A stretch of 41,925 nucleotides of DNA from an uncultured Devosia sp. (GCF_946479885.1 NZ_CAMLHM010000037.1:1-41925); one strand, 5' to 3'; counted from the stretch's first letter, positions 26,612 to 34,905 are shown. The notes: generated by a model from the sequence alone, not told the origin. Numbers and translations are program-made.

Positions 26612-28399
26612 CTATTCCGGCAGGACGGCAAAGACCTGCAATGTCGCGCCGGGCAGGCTCACATCCTTCAGCCAGGGCGGCAGTTTTCCGGCCGCGTAGA
26701 GATTGGCAAAGCTGTCATCGGCGCGGCTGGGCAGGCCCTGGAGCTCGGCCATGGCCGGGCAGAGGACCACGAGGCCTATACCGCGCTCGTCGAGAATGGC
26801 GCGGGCGGTGGCGATGGGATCGTTGATGAAGCGATAGGCGTCGCGGACGCCCTGCTGGTTGCGGTGATAGGGCGCCGCGACAACTTCGTCCGGCGTGTAG
26901 AGCAGCAGGTGGGCACCCAGGTCGATGGGCGTCATGACCCGCTCGGGCGGCAAGGCGGCCAGATCGTCGAAGGCGGATGGAACGAGGCACGGCTCCTTGC
27001 TGGCGCGCGCCTCGGCCATCTCTTGCGGGCGGCCCGGCGCGAGGTTGACCACCGCGGTGACCAGCAGCGACAGGACGATGCCGGCAAAGGCGAGCCAGCT
27101 CAGGACGAGGCCGGCAATGGCGCCCAGGCGCGGCGTGGCGAGATAGCGCTGGCGGGCGGTGACGATGAGCCAGGCAGCGGCCGGCATGGCCGGCATGACA
27201 GCAAGGCGGGCGCCGCGAATCTGGGCCAGCATGATGAGGGCGGTACAGATCAGGAAGACCAGCAAGGCCGCCCATTGGGCGCGCTGTTGCGGCACAGTCC
27301 ATAGCCGGACGACGACGACTGCGGTCGCCAGTAGCGCGGGCAGGCCCACGGCAATGGCATAGGCGGGCAGCTCGGTGATGGTGGTCACCCAGGGCCGCGC
27401 CTCGACGATGCTTGATATCCAGTTGGCCTGCAGCCAGGGATCGAGGGCACCATAGGGGCCGCCGAGGCAGAGCGGGTAGGCCAGGGCCACGGCAGCCATG
27501 CCGCCGACGCCCGCGACACCCAGCATGGCGAGGCGCTGCCACGCGGCGCGCAGCGGCAGGAGGCTGGCGAGGGTGAATGCCGCCGCGACGACCAGGGCCA
27601 CGGCGACATAGACCGGAGACAGCACGTCGCAAGCGGGCTCGAGCCAGCGCGCCGGCGGACGGAAAATGGCGAGGTGGATAATGGCCCCGGCGGCGAAGGC
27701 CAGGCCGAAATTGCGCATGGCGCGGCCATGGACGGGATTGGCGACGAAGGCCAGGCCCATGACCAGGATGGCCGCAGCAATTGATGGCAAGGATTCGGTG
27801 GCGATGGCGAGCGCGGTGGCGGCAAACAGGCCGCAGGCAATGGCAAAGCGCGGGCGGCTGATCGCCTCGATACCGGCCCAGACCACGGCCAGCGTCAGCA
27901 GGATGACCACATTGTGGTGATCGACGCGGCCGGGGCTGAATTCGGCGATAATGGCGGGGCTGAGCACTGGCAGCACCAGAGCCGGCAATACCCCCTCGGG
28001 GCCGACGAGGCGATGCGCCAGGGTGGCGCTCAGCCACAGCAGCAGGCCCAGCAGCAGCAAAGGCCAGACGAAGCCGGCAACGACCAGCGCCTGATCGGCA
28101 CCCAAGAGAGGCGTGAACAGCCCCAGCAGGAGGGCGAGCGGCAGGTCGATCAGGCGCGACCAGTGCAGCTCGGCGCCGAACGGCGTGTTGAGGCGGTGCG
28201 CGGTGAGATCGTACCAGGATTGGCCGCCCAGAAAGTCCCGCACCATGACCATGCGCATGGCGTCATCGGTATCGGCAAAGAAGGGCATGCCGGCCCGGCC
28301 AAACTGGGTGCGCAGGACAAGGATGGCCGCGGCCGCGGCAAAGACAAGCAGCACGAGCCGGAGGTCGGGGCCGCGATGGGCGGAAGTCTGGTCAGTCAA
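26612..28399 (-). CDS. Polytopic membrane protein, GT-C-like glycosyltransferase candidate
   Basis: A 595-residue protein with about 12 hydrophobic helices, beginning at residues 13-30, and a soluble C-terminal part of about 130 residues (from the PCLVPSAFDDLAAL region). After the first helix the loop FADTDDAMRMVMVRDFLGG holds acidic DTDD followed by HRLNTPFGAELHWSRLIDLP. A D-x-D/E-type motif in the first periplasmic loop and this overall layout resemble STT3/oligosaccharyltransferase-like GT-C enzymes that use lipid-linked sugars. This is a fold-level guess; the gene is not adjacent to polysaccharide or glycosylation genes. An unusual feature is the histidine-rich loop GRVDHHNVV. Confidence 0.6.
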   Translation of the reverse strand: MTDQTSAHRGPDLRLVLLVFAAAAAILVLRTQFGRAGMPFFADTDDAMRMVMVRDFLGGQSWYDLTAHRLNTPFGAELHWSRLIDLPLALLLGLFTPLLGADQALVVAGFVWPLLLLGLLLWLSATLAHRLVGPEGVLPALVLPVLSPAIIAEFSPGRVDHHNVVILLTLAVVWAGIEAISRPRFAIACGLFAATALAIATESLPSIAAAILVMGLAFVANPVHGRAMRNFGLAFAAGAIIHLAIFRPPARWLEPACDVLSPVYVAVALVVAAAFTLASLLPLRAAWQRLAMLGVAGVGGMAAVALAYPLCLGGPYGALDPWLQANWISSIVEARPWVTTITELPAYAIAVGLPALLATAVVVVRLWTVPQQRAQWAALLVFLICTALIMLAQIRGARLAVMPAMPAAAWLIVTARQRYLATPRLGAIAGLVLSWLAFAGIVLSLLVTAVVNLAPGRPQEMAEARASKEPCLVPSAFDDLAALPPERVMTPIDLGAHLLLYTPDEVVAAPYHRNQQGVRDAYRFINDPIATARAILDERGIGLVVLCPAMAELQGLPSRADDSFANLYAAGKLPPWLKDVSLPGATLQVFAVLPE

Positions 28400-28565
28400 C
28401 GGAGAATCCTGCGCTGGGACGACGGCAGGATGGACCGGGCGCGGTTAAGATGGGGTGGAAGTCCCGAGGCCGGTGGGTCGCGTCGTGCTTCTGCCACGCA
28501 AATAGGCAATTGCTATCCGCCTCCGGGCAATATACCAAGGATGTTCTTGTTTATTTGCGGGTTTG

Positions 28566-29993
28566 ATGATGTCCGATAATGTCGAGGGCCAGTGGGCCGA
28601 GATTTTTACGCCGCGCTATGCAACGGTCACCCTGATCCTGTGCCTGGGCGTGGCGCTATTGGCGTTCAATGCCTTCCTGGCCTCGATTTCGCTGCCGACG
28701 GCGGTGCAGGAAATGGGCGGCGTGGCGCTGATTTCCTGGGCGCTGACGCTGTTCCTGGTGTTTGCGATCGTGGGCGGGTCGGGCGCGGCTTTGCTCAAGC
28801 AGCAATTGGGCGCCCGCACCGCCCTGCTGGTTTCGGCGGGCGTGTTCCTGGCCGGCACAGTGGTGGCGGCGACGGCAACGTCGATGGAAATGGTGCTGGT
28901 GGGGCGGGCCCTGCAGGGGCTGGGCGAGGGCGTGGTTTCGGCCATCTGCTTTGCGCTGATTCCGGAGCTCTTTCCCTCGCGCCTGGTGCCCAAAGTGTTT
29001 GGGCTCCAGGCCATGATCTGGGCCATCGCGGCCTTTGGCGGGCCGGCGGCGGCTGGCCTGTTGACCGAGCTCGTGTCCTGGCGGGCGGCCTTCCTGGTCA
29101 ATGTGCCGCTGGTGCTGATCTTTGCGGCCATGGTCATGGTCAAGGTGCCGGCGCATTCGCCCGGGGACCGGGCCGCGGTCAGCTTTCCCGGACTGCGGCT
29201 GGCGATCATCGGCGCCGCGATCATGCTGGTGGCACTAGCCGGGCTGGCTGCTCCCCTGCCCGCAGCGGGCCTGCTTGTCGGCGCCGCCGTGCTGCTGGTT
29301 GCCGCCGTCTGGCTCGACGGTCGTAGTCGCGACCGGCTGATGCCGCCCGATGCCTTCCGGCCTATTTCGGTGGTCGGGACGGGGCTGTGGATGGTGTTGC
29401 TGATCAACGTGGCCGGCGCCGGCTCGGCGGTTTACCTGGTGCTGGTGGTGCAGGAAATGTGGGGCTATGGCCCCACCGCGGCGGGCGCCATAGCCGCCGT
29501 GCTGGCAGTTGCGTGGAGCTTTTCGGCCATTACGGTGGCCAATGTGCGCAGCAAGGAGACGCGCAAGCTGCTGATCCGGCTGGGGCCGGCCATGATCGCC
29601 ACCGGACTGCTGCTTGACCTGATCGGGCTGCAGCTCGACCAGGTTGTCGTGGTGGTGGTGGGGCAGCTCATCGTCGGCGCCGGATTTGGCACCTGCAACG
29701 GCTATCTCAACCTCACCATGATGGAGGCCGCCAGCGATGCCGAGCGTGACCGCACGTCGGCGCTGATGCCCACGACCCAGTCGGCCGGCAATGCGATCGG
29801 CGCAGCGCTGGCCGGGGTGGCTGCAAATTCGGGGGGCATGGCAATCGCCGCATCGGCTGCCGACGTCAAGCTGGCGATCATCCCGGTCTATGCGCTGGGG
29901 GTGGTGGTGGCGGCCCTGGCGCTCGCAGCGGCCTGGCGGATGGTGGGCATGATCCGGCCGCAGGATGCCAATTCGAGCTTTGCGGCTGGGTAG
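28566..29993 (+). CDS. MFS transporter, drug-exporter type
   Basis: ATG at 28566 (or 28569) is preferred over a TTG immediately before. The 475-residue protein has 12 to 14 hydrophobic helices and the MFS patterns GRALQGLGEGVVSAICFALI (DHA motif C-like) and the early helix LCLGVALLAFNAFLASISLP. It would use the proton gradient to move small molecules across the inner membrane. The similar length and helix count fit the EmrB/DHA2-like drug exporters. It stands alone, 166 bases after the divergent GT-C-like gene; the ribosome site before the start is weak. Confidence 0.85.
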   Translation: MMSDNVEGQWAEIFTPRYATVTLILCLGVALLAFNAFLASISLPTAVQEMGGVALISWALTLFLVFAIVGGSGAALLKQQLGARTALLVSAGVFLAGTVVAATATSMEMVLVGRALQGLGEGVVSAICFALIPELFPSRLVPKVFGLQAMIWAIAAFGGPAAAGLLTELVSWRAAFLVNVPLVLIFAAMVMVKVPAHSPGDRAAVSFPGLRLAIIGAAIMLVALAGLAAPLPAAGLLVGAAVLLVAAVWLDGRSRDRLMPPDAFRPISVVGTGLWMVLLINVAGAGSAVYLVLVVQEMWGYGPTAAGAIAAVLAVAWSFSAITVANVRSKETRKLLIRLGPAMIATGLLLDLIGLQLDQVVVVVVGQLIVGAGFGTCNGYLNLTMMEAASDAERDRTSALMPTTQSAGNAIGAALAGVAANSGGMAIAASAADVKLAIIPVYALGVVVAALALAAAWRMVGMIRPQDANSSFAAG

Positions 29994-30137
29994 ATGGCGC
30001 GGCTGGACGAGTCTTTGTCGGATACCCCCTCCTAGCCTCTCCCTTGATAGGGGAGGAATCCTGCCGGTGGTTGCCGCAGATAGCGCCTCAAACTGGATCA
30101 GGGAAGGTCGGGAGGGGTTACCGCAGCGCCTGCGCAA

Positions 30138-30190
30138 GGCCCCCTCACCCGGCGCTGCGCGCCGACCTCTCCCCCAAAGGGAGAGGTGAG
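30138..30190. repeat. Palindromic intergenic repeat, same family as 740-870
   Basis: The unit CCCCCTCACCCGGCGCTG ... CTCTCCCCCAAAGGGAGAGG lies in the 257-base gap between the MFS gene and the peroxiredoxin gene. A further related CCTCTCCCTTGATAGGGGAG motif is at 30035-30054. Both are self-complementary. Confidence 0.7.
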
Positions 30191-30222
30191 AAAGAAAAAG
30201 GGCGGTGGAGGAACCACCGCCC
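30190..30222 (-). terminator. Rho-independent terminator of the peroxiredoxin gene
   Basis: On the minus strand GGGCGGTGG and CCACCGCCC (30222-30214 with 30208-30200) form a 9-bp stem with a 5-base loop, followed by TTTTTCTTTC. It begins about 28 bases after the stop. Confidence 0.9.
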
Positions 30223-30250
30223 AGTCTGTCAGGGAGAAAACGGTGCGGCC

Positions 30251-30886
30251 TTAGCCGCGGGGCTGGGGAACAATGCGAAGGTAGGGCTTGGGTTCCTTCC
30301 AGCCATTGGGGAACTTCTCCTTGGCGGCCTCGGCCGAAACGGAGCTGGCGATGATGACGTCTTCGCCGTTCTTCCAGTTGACCGGGGTGGCCACCGAGTG
30401 CTTGGCGGTGAGCTGCAGGCTGTCGATGACGCGGATCACCTCATCGAAATTGCGGCCGGTCGAGGCCGGATATTCGATCTTGAGCTTCACCTTCTTGTCC
30501 GGGCCGATGACGAAGACCGAACGCACGGTCAGCGTGTTGTCGGCATTGGGATGGATCATCTCGTAGAGCTTGGCGACTTCGCGGTTGGTGTCGGCCAGCA
30601 GCGGGAAATTGAGGGCCGTGCCCTGGGTTTCCTCGATGTCCTTGGCCCAGCCGCCGTGATCCTCGAGCTTGTCGACGCTGAGGCCCAGCACCTTGACGCC
30701 GCGCTTGTCGAATTCAGGCTTCAGCTTGGCGGTGTAGCCCAGCTCAGTGGTGCAGACCGGGGTGAAATTCTTGGGGTGGCTGAACAGCACGGCCCATGAG
30801 CCATCGATATAGTCATGGAAATGGATCGGGCCTTCGGTGCTGTCGACGGTAAAATCGGGGGCGGTATCGCCAATCAGAATTGCCAT
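30251..30886 (-). CDS. Peroxiredoxin, 1-Cys Prx6 type
   Basis: ATG at 30886 with AAGGA upstream gives 211 residues, the Prx6 length; a longer frame to 30928 has no family sequence. The peroxidatic cysteine is C45 in SHPKNFTPVCTTELG, and no resolving cysteine follows, as in the 1-Cys group. The C-terminal half shows FPLLADTNREVAKLYEMI and the late dimerisation region DVIIASSVSAEAAKEKFP. It reduces hydrogen and organic peroxides in the cytoplasm. It has its own terminator. Confidence 0.95.
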   Translation of the reverse strand: MAILIGDTAPDFTVDSTEGPIHFHDYIDGSWAVLFSHPKNFTPVCTTELGYTAKLKPEFDKRGVKVLGLSVDKLEDHGGWAKDIEETQGTALNFPLLADTNREVAKLYEMIHPNADNTLTVRSVFVIGPDKKVKLKIEYPASTGRNFDEVIRVIDSLQLTAKHSVATPVNWKNGEDVIIASSVSAEAAKEKFPNGWKEPKPYLRIVPQPRG

Positions 30887-30943
30887 GGTCTTGTCCTTAC
30901 AGGGCCCCAAAAGGCCCAACTCACTCAAATCAGAATATCGCAG

Positions 30944-30973
30944 GCCGGACCGCGCAATGAAGCGCAGTCCGGC
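30944..30973. promoter_or_regulatory. Inverted repeat in the peroxiredoxin upstream region
   Basis: GCCGGAC (30944-30950) and GTCCGGC (30967-30973) flank a 16-base loop that itself holds CGC/GCG pairing. It lies 58 bases before the peroxiredoxin ATG. It could be a leader hairpin or an operator. Another small dyad GGAACG ... CGTTCC lies at 31000-31017. Confidence 0.4.
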
Positions 30974-31047
30974 GAAATCCTTTTATGTTTTGGTGCAAGG
31001 GAACGCCATGACGTTCCAACGGGATAGCGGCTTGCAGTAAACCGGCG

Positions 31048-31545
31048 TCAGGGGGTGGGCGGGGCGCCGTTGGCCCAGGTGACCTGTTCGCCGGCCAGGG
31101 GGATGACCGAGAGGCTCATCTTGCCCGAACCCTGCTGGATTTCGCGGGCATGGGCCAGGTAGATCAGCGAATTGTTGGCCGCATCATAGACGCGGGTGAC
31201 GCGCAGCGACTTCCAGATCAGCGAGCGCCCTTCCTTGAAGATCTCTTCGCCACCGGGGCGGGTGGAGATATCGCCGACCGTGATGGGCCCGGTGACCGAA
31301 CAATCGAGCGCCGAATAGGACGGATCCTCGAACCAGTTGCCCTGCTGCAGCCGGTCGATGAAGGAGCGGTTGAAATAGGCCAGGTGGCAGACGACGCCCT
31401 CAACCTCCGGATCGGCCACCGCATCGATGGAGATATCGTTGCCGGTCCAATCCAGCACGAAATTGCCAACCTCCCGGCTATCGCCGCAAGCGGCAAGCGT
31501 GACGGCGACGGCGGCAGTCATGGCGAAGGCGGCAAGGCGGTTCAT
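31048..31545 (-). CDS. creA: CreA-family protein, predicted lipoprotein
   Basis: ATG at 31545 begins a lipoprotein signal (MNRLAAFAMTAAVAVTLAAC), with the lipobox LAAC and Cys20; the upstream frame is unrelated. The mature part has the CreA pattern: GVVCHLAYFNRS, WFEDPSYSALDCSVTGPITV, GGEEIFKEGRSLIWKSLRVT, and the late VYDAANNSLIYLAHA. The family is widespread in proteobacteria and of unknown biochemical role. It is 165 residues, near the usual length. A pair of inverted repeats lies upstream. Confidence 0.9.
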   Translation of the reverse strand: MNRLAAFAMTAAVAVTLAACGDSREVGNFVLDWTGNDISIDAVADPEVEGVVCHLAYFNRSFIDRLQQGNWFEDPSYSALDCSVTGPITVGDISTRPGGEEIFKEGRSLIWKSLRVTRVYDAANNSLIYLAHAREIQQGSGKMSLSVIPLAGEQVTWANGAPPTP

Positions 31546-31632
31546 TGGCGGGCTCCGTGAGGTTCGGGGATTAGATGGGGACTTTGGGGGCCGGTGCAAG
31601 TGGCGTGAAGCAGGACGCCGGCCAAAAACACT

Positions 31633-31715
31633 GCGTTTCCTCGGGCTTGACCCGAGGACCACTTGCCCACTGTGCCGGGCCCCGAGTGGCCCTCGGGTCA
31701 AGCCCGAGGGAACGC
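31633..31715. repeat. Large inverted repeat between the amino-acid permease and creA genes
   Basis: GCGTTTCCTCGGGCTTGACC (from 31633) and its near reverse complement ending at 31715 (GGGTCAAGCCCGAGGGAACGC in part) flank about 30 bases. Each arm is itself palindromic around CTCGGG ... CCCGAG. Nested symmetry of this kind is typical of dispersed intergenic elements in alphaproteobacteria. Confidence 0.75.
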
Positions 31716-31738
31716 CGGTGGGTGGGGGAGAGGTAAGA

Positions 31739-32539
31739 TCAGCGAGCGTTTTCGCGCAGATATCTCTCCAGCACGCGGACCAGCAAGGACAGCGAGATGG
31801 TCATGGTGAGGTAGAGGAAGGCCACGACATTGTAGGTTTCAAAGAACAGGAAGGTGCCCGAGGAATAGACCTTGCCGAGCTGGGTAATGTCCTGGACGCC
31901 CAGGGCCGAGACGAGCGCGGAATCCTTGATCATGGAGACGAAATCGTTGGCCAGCGGCGGCAGAATGGTGCGCAGGGCCTGGGGGAAGGTGACGAGGCGG
32001 AAGCACTTCCACCGCGACAGGCCGAGCGAGCGGGCCGCTTCGAGCTGGCCGCGATCCACCGATTCTATCCCCGCGCGGAAAATCTCGGCGATAAAGGCAG
32101 AGTAGCAGACGGTGAGCGCGACAATGGCGCGCCAGACGAAATCGAACTGGCGGATCGTCACCACCAGATCGAAGGGCTGCAGCAGCCAATTGAGACCGCC
32201 GACCATGAAAGGCGCGCCGACAAAGGCAACGTAGAACAGGAAGACCAGCACCGGAATGCCGCGGATGATTTCCACGTAGAAGGTGGCCAGTTCGCGCAGG
32301 ATGCGGTTGCCGGAAGTGCGGGCCAGGGCGACGAGGAGCCCCATCACCGTGGCGGCGCAGAAGGCGACCAGAGCCACCCAGATGGTGGTGAGGACGCCGC
32401 CCGAAAGGGCCCGGAAGATCTGGCTATAGCCGGCATCACCGGTGATGGCCCAGAGGCCGAGGACGAAGAGCAGCCCGATGGCGACAAGCCACCAAGGCAT
32501 GCGGGAGAGGAGCGAGGGTTTGCGGGGGGCGTAGGTCAT
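31739..32539 (-). CDS. Amino-acid ABC importer permease, HisM/GlnP type
   Basis: A 266-residue membrane protein with about five hydrophobic helices. The polar amino-acid permease signature is visible: GLLVALARTSGNRILRELAT early, EIIRGIPVLVFLFYV, AFIAEIFRAGIESVDRGQLE and EAARSLGLSRWKCFRLVTFP, the ATPase-docking loop. It pairs with the binding protein encoded upstream. No second permease and no ATPase gene are found nearby, so the ATPase must be encoded elsewhere. Confidence 0.9.
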   Translation of the reverse strand: MTYAPRKPSLLSRMPWWLVAIGLLFVLGLWAITGDAGYSQIFRALSGGVLTTIWVALVAFCAATVMGLLVALARTSGNRILRELATFYVEIIRGIPVLVFLFYVAFVGAPFMVGGLNWLLQPFDLVVTIRQFDFVWRAIVALTVCYSAFIAEIFRAGIESVDRGQLEAARSLGLSRWKCFRLVTFPQALRTILPPLANDFVSMIKDSALVSALGVQDITQLGKVYSSGTFLFFETYNVVAFLYLTMTISLSLLVRVLERYLRENAR

Positions 32540-32565
32540 GAATCTTCTTGTCGACTTCAGTCGAC

Positions 32566-32703
32566 ACCCTCCCCCTTGCGGGGAGGGATCAAGGGTGGGG
32601 GAGGTGAGCCCGGATAATGGGGCTCTCGCACCCCGACCCTAGCTTTGCTATGCCCCCAATGGGGCTTAGCGGCGCTACCCTCCCCGCAAGGGGGAGGGTG
32701 ACC
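32566..32703. repeat. Inverted pair of GC-rich palindromic repeats
   Basis: CCCTCCCCCTTGCGGGGAGG (32568-32587) and CCCTCCCCGCAAGGGGGAGG (32678-32697) face each other across about 90 bases, the second being near the reverse complement of the first. The element fills most of the gap between the binding-protein and permease genes. A second pair of the same family is at 40221-40371. Confidence 0.75.
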
Positions 32704-32718
32704 CGAACCAGACATCGC

Positions 32719-33522
32719 TTACTGCGCAGCGTTGTACTCGTAGAACCACTTCTGCTGCAGCTTTTCCATGGTGCCGTCGGCCTTGATCTGGGCCAGGGCG
32801 GCGTTGACAGGGGCGACCAGATCGGAACCCGGAGTGAAGATGAAGCCGAAATCCTCGGTGCCGAGCGGGCCGCCGATGACTTTGAAGGCACCCGGATTGG
32901 CGCCGATATAGCCATTGGCCGAGGTCTGGTCCATCAGCACGGTATCGACGTCGCCCGACTGCAGGGCAGAGACGGAGGCGCCGAAGGTGTCGAACAGCTT
33001 GATGCGCGGATTGGCTTCATCGCCATCGAGCACGTTGTAGACGGCGACGTAGAAATTGGTGGTGCCGGCCTGGGCGCCGACCAGATTGGCCGGGTCGGCG
33101 GCAAAGCTGGCCGCATCGCTAAAGCGGGTTTCGTCCGCGCGGACCAGCATCAGCTGCTGGCTGGTCAGGTAGCTGTCGGAGAAATCGATCTGGCTCTTGC
33201 GCTCGTCATTGATGGTGATGCCATCCATGCCGATATCGAACTGGCCATCGCGCACCGCCTGGATCATCACATCCCAGCTCGAGAGCTGCCAATCGACCTT
33301 GGCATTGAGGCGCTTGGCGATCTCGTTGACGAGATCATATTCGAGCCCGATGCCCTCGCCGGTCGCCGGATCGGCGAAATTGAGCGGTACATAGGCATTT
33401 TCGGTGACGGCAACGATGGTGCGCCCAGCCAGATCGGGCAGCGCATCCTGGGCGTGAGTGGCGCCGAGGCCGAGAATGGAAACCGCTGCGGCAACGGCAA
33501 GCGACTTGATGAACGAAGGCAT
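32719..33522 (-). CDS. Amino-acid ABC importer periplasmic binding protein
   Basis: A 267-residue protein with a signal peptide (IKSLAVAAAVSILGLGATHA, cleavage near residue 24) and the bacterial extracellular solute-binding family 3 fold: VAVTENAYVPLNFADPATGE, then GLEYDLVNEIAKRLNAKVDW and ITINDERKSQIDFSDSYLTS. It binds an amino acid or related compound for the permease encoded downstream. Its ATG has no separate ribosome site; the closest GGGAG lies inside a 10-bp hairpin about 8 to 12 bases upstream. Confidence 0.9.
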   Translation of the reverse strand: MPSFIKSLAVAAAVSILGLGATHAQDALPDLAGRTIVAVTENAYVPLNFADPATGEGIGLEYDLVNEIAKRLNAKVDWQLSSWDVMIQAVRDGQFDIGMDGITINDERKSQIDFSDSYLTSQQLMLVRADETRFSDAASFAADPANLVGAQAGTTNFYVAVYNVLDGDEANPRIKLFDTFGASVSALQSGDVDTVLMDQTSANGYIGANPGAFKVIGGPLGTEDFGFIFTPGSDLVAPVNAALAQIKADGTMEKLQQKWFYEYNAAQ

Positions 33523-33530
33523 GAGGCGGC

Positions 33531-33560
33531 AGTCTCCCGGAGCTTGTTTGCCGGGAGACT
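33531..33560. promoter_or_regulatory. 10-bp hairpin over the ribosome-site region of the amino-acid binding-protein gene
   Basis: AGTCTCCCGG (33531-33540) and CCGGGAGACT (33551-33560) pair perfectly with a 10-base loop. The arm nearest the ATG at 33522 contains GGGAG, the only ribosome-site-like sequence for that gene. The hairpin may therefore control translation, or it may be a transcription signal of the preceding DNA. A T-run is absent on either side, which argues against a classical terminator. Confidence 0.55.
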
Positions 33561-33591
33561 AGACCAAGCCATCAAGACTTGGGAATGGGCT

Positions 33592-33960
33592 TTATGCCTC
33601 GTCGAGAGTCTCGGCCTTGGCGGCCCGTTCCTTGATCGACTTGATGCAGTTTTTGGCGCTGGCGCGGGATTTGTAGGTCTCGGACCGCACCATCGGCTCG
33701 CCATTGGCGGCAACGAAGCGGACGAAGGTCTGGCCGTCCTTGCTGGCGACCAGCTCGAAGCGGTAGCCCTTGCCCTCTTCGCCCTTGGTCAGATCGACCA
33801 CGGCCGCGCCGGGCGCGTTCTTCTTGATCGATTCGATGCAGTTGGTGGCGCTGGCCTTGGATTTGTAGTTCTCGGACCAGACCATGGTTTCGGCATTGTA
33901 GACGAACTTGGCGACGAACTCGCCGTTCTTGGCGGCGCTGATCTTGAAGCGATGCGGCAT
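33592..33960 (-). CDS. YegP-family DUF1508 tandem-repeat protein
   Basis: A 122-residue protein with two DUF1508 repeats: residues 1-50 (KISAAKNGEFVAKFVYNAET followed by SENYKSKASATNCIESIKKN) and 65-113 (ELVASKDGQTFVRFVAANGE followed by SETYKSRASAKNCIKSIKER). The two-repeat YegP form is common and of unknown function; a link with stress has been suggested for related proteins. No signal peptide or membrane segment. Confidence 0.88.
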   Translation of the reverse strand: MPHRFKISAAKNGEFVAKFVYNAETMVWSENYKSKASATNCIESIKKNAPGAAVVDLTKGEEGKGYRFELVASKDGQTFVRFVAANGEPMVRSETYKSRASAKNCIKSIKERAAKAETLDEA

Positions 33961-34047
33961 GACGCAGAAGCCCTCCTCAGGAGCGGCCGCGGTGGGCCGC
34001 TTGCGGGGGGCAGCTTAGCGGGATGGCAGCGGAAGGAAAGCCCCCGC

Positions 34048-34344
34048 CTAGGTCGCCGCCTTGTGGCCGTCGATATGGCCCAGATCGCGGTCCGGATCGA
34101 TGCGATCGCGGACCATCTGCTTGAGCAACTTCACATCGGGGAAGCCGCCGTCGCGCTTGCGCTCCCAGATCAATTCGCCATCGAGGCTGATCTCGAAAAT
34201 GCCGCCGGTGCCGGGGATCAGCGTCACCGCGCCCATTTCAAAACTGAAGGTGGAGAGCACTTCCTGGGCCATCCAGGCCGAGCGCAGCAGCCAGTTGCAC
34301 TGGGTGCAATAGGTGATGCTGAGGCTCGGCTTGGTATCGGCCAC
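34048..34344 (-). CDS. SelT/SelW/SelH-family thioredoxin-like protein (Cys form)
   Basis: A 98-residue protein with the CxxC redox motif CTQC (C13, C16) right after the first strand (LSITYCTQC), as in the Rdx family that includes selenoprotein W; cysteine replaces selenocysteine. GGIFEISLDGELIWERKRDG is the typical second half. Its redox partner is unknown. It ends the two-gene unit with the cNMP-binding protein, starting 3 bases after that gene's stop. Confidence 0.88.
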   Translation of the reverse strand: MADTKPSLSITYCTQCNWLLRSAWMAQEVLSTFSFEMGAVTLIPGTGGIFEISLDGELIWERKRDGGFPDVKLLKQMVRDRIDPDRDLGHIDGHKAAT

Positions 34345-34347
34345 GGG

Positions 34348-34809
34348 TCAGGCCTTCTTGCGCTTCTTGACGTCGGCCGGATCGACCAGGCTGGCCAGGA
34401 TCTGGTCGACCAGGTCGAGATCCTGTCGTTTCCCCGCAGCCTGCTGTTGCAGATCGACCAGGTAGGACGTCGTGTAATAGAGACGCCGCGCCAGCATGGT
34501 GGCGATGTGGAGCGAGAATTCCGGGCGGCTGTCGAGGAACGTCAGCGCATCGGGGATCTCGTAGGCGGTGACTGCCGAGAGGGCTTTGACCGTGGCCGAA
34601 TGGGGCATGTCGAGCAGCACGGCCATTTCGCCGAAGATCGAGCCCGGCTCGTCGACATGGGTGACCTGGGTGCGTTCGCGGATGACCTCGACCTGCCCCT
34701 CGATCAGGACCAGGAGTTTTCCCATGCGCTCGCCCTCGGGCAGCATGACTGTGCCCGGCTTGAAGCTGACTTGTTTGAGACCCTGGCAATATTCGAGAAT
34801 GTCGGCCAT
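34348..34809 (-). CDS. Stand-alone cyclic-nucleotide-binding-domain protein
   Basis: ATG at 34809 with GGAGGT upstream gives 153 residues; a GTG two codons earlier is less likely. The single domain has the CRP-like cNMP fold, with SFKPGTVMLPEGERMGKLLV, GQVEVIRE, and the phosphate-binding cassette GSIFGEMAVLLDMPHSATVK. No HTH follows: the C-terminus is helical and basic (ends DVKKRKKA). It may act as a sensor subunit for another protein. The SelW-like gene follows by 3 bases, suggesting joint expression. Confidence 0.85.
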   Translation of the reverse strand: MADILEYCQGLKQVSFKPGTVMLPEGERMGKLLVLIEGQVEVIRERTQVTHVDEPGSIFGEMAVLLDMPHSATVKALSAVTAYEIPDALTFLDSRPEFSLHIATMLARRLYYTTSYLVDLQQQAAGKRQDLDLVDQILASLVDPADVKKRKKA

Positions 34810-34850
34810 GTGCACCTCCGCCTGCGGGAGACTCTATAACCGCAAGCCCG

Positions 34851-34886
34851 GTCAAAGCAAAGCCGCCCGGGGTGAACCGGGCGGCT
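34851..34886 (-). terminator. Rho-independent terminator of the DUF1236 gene
   Basis: On the minus strand AGCCGCCCGG (34886-34877) pairs with CCGGGCGGCT (34870-34861) around a 6-base loop and is followed by TTGCTTTGAC. It lies between the DUF1236 stop and the cNMP gene start. Confidence 0.85.
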
Positions 34887-34905
34887 GGTATGCAGCGTGG
34901 TGAGG

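Noticed and set aside
31633..31715. Insertion-sequence end or attachment site
   Set aside because: There is no transposase or integrase gene nearby and the symmetry is nested, as in dispersed palindromic repeats.
32617..34839. A 740-codon rightward frame over the amino-acid binding-protein, YegP, SelW and cNMP genes
   Set aside because: It crosses four well-supported genes on the other strand and its translation is a typical high-GC antisense product.
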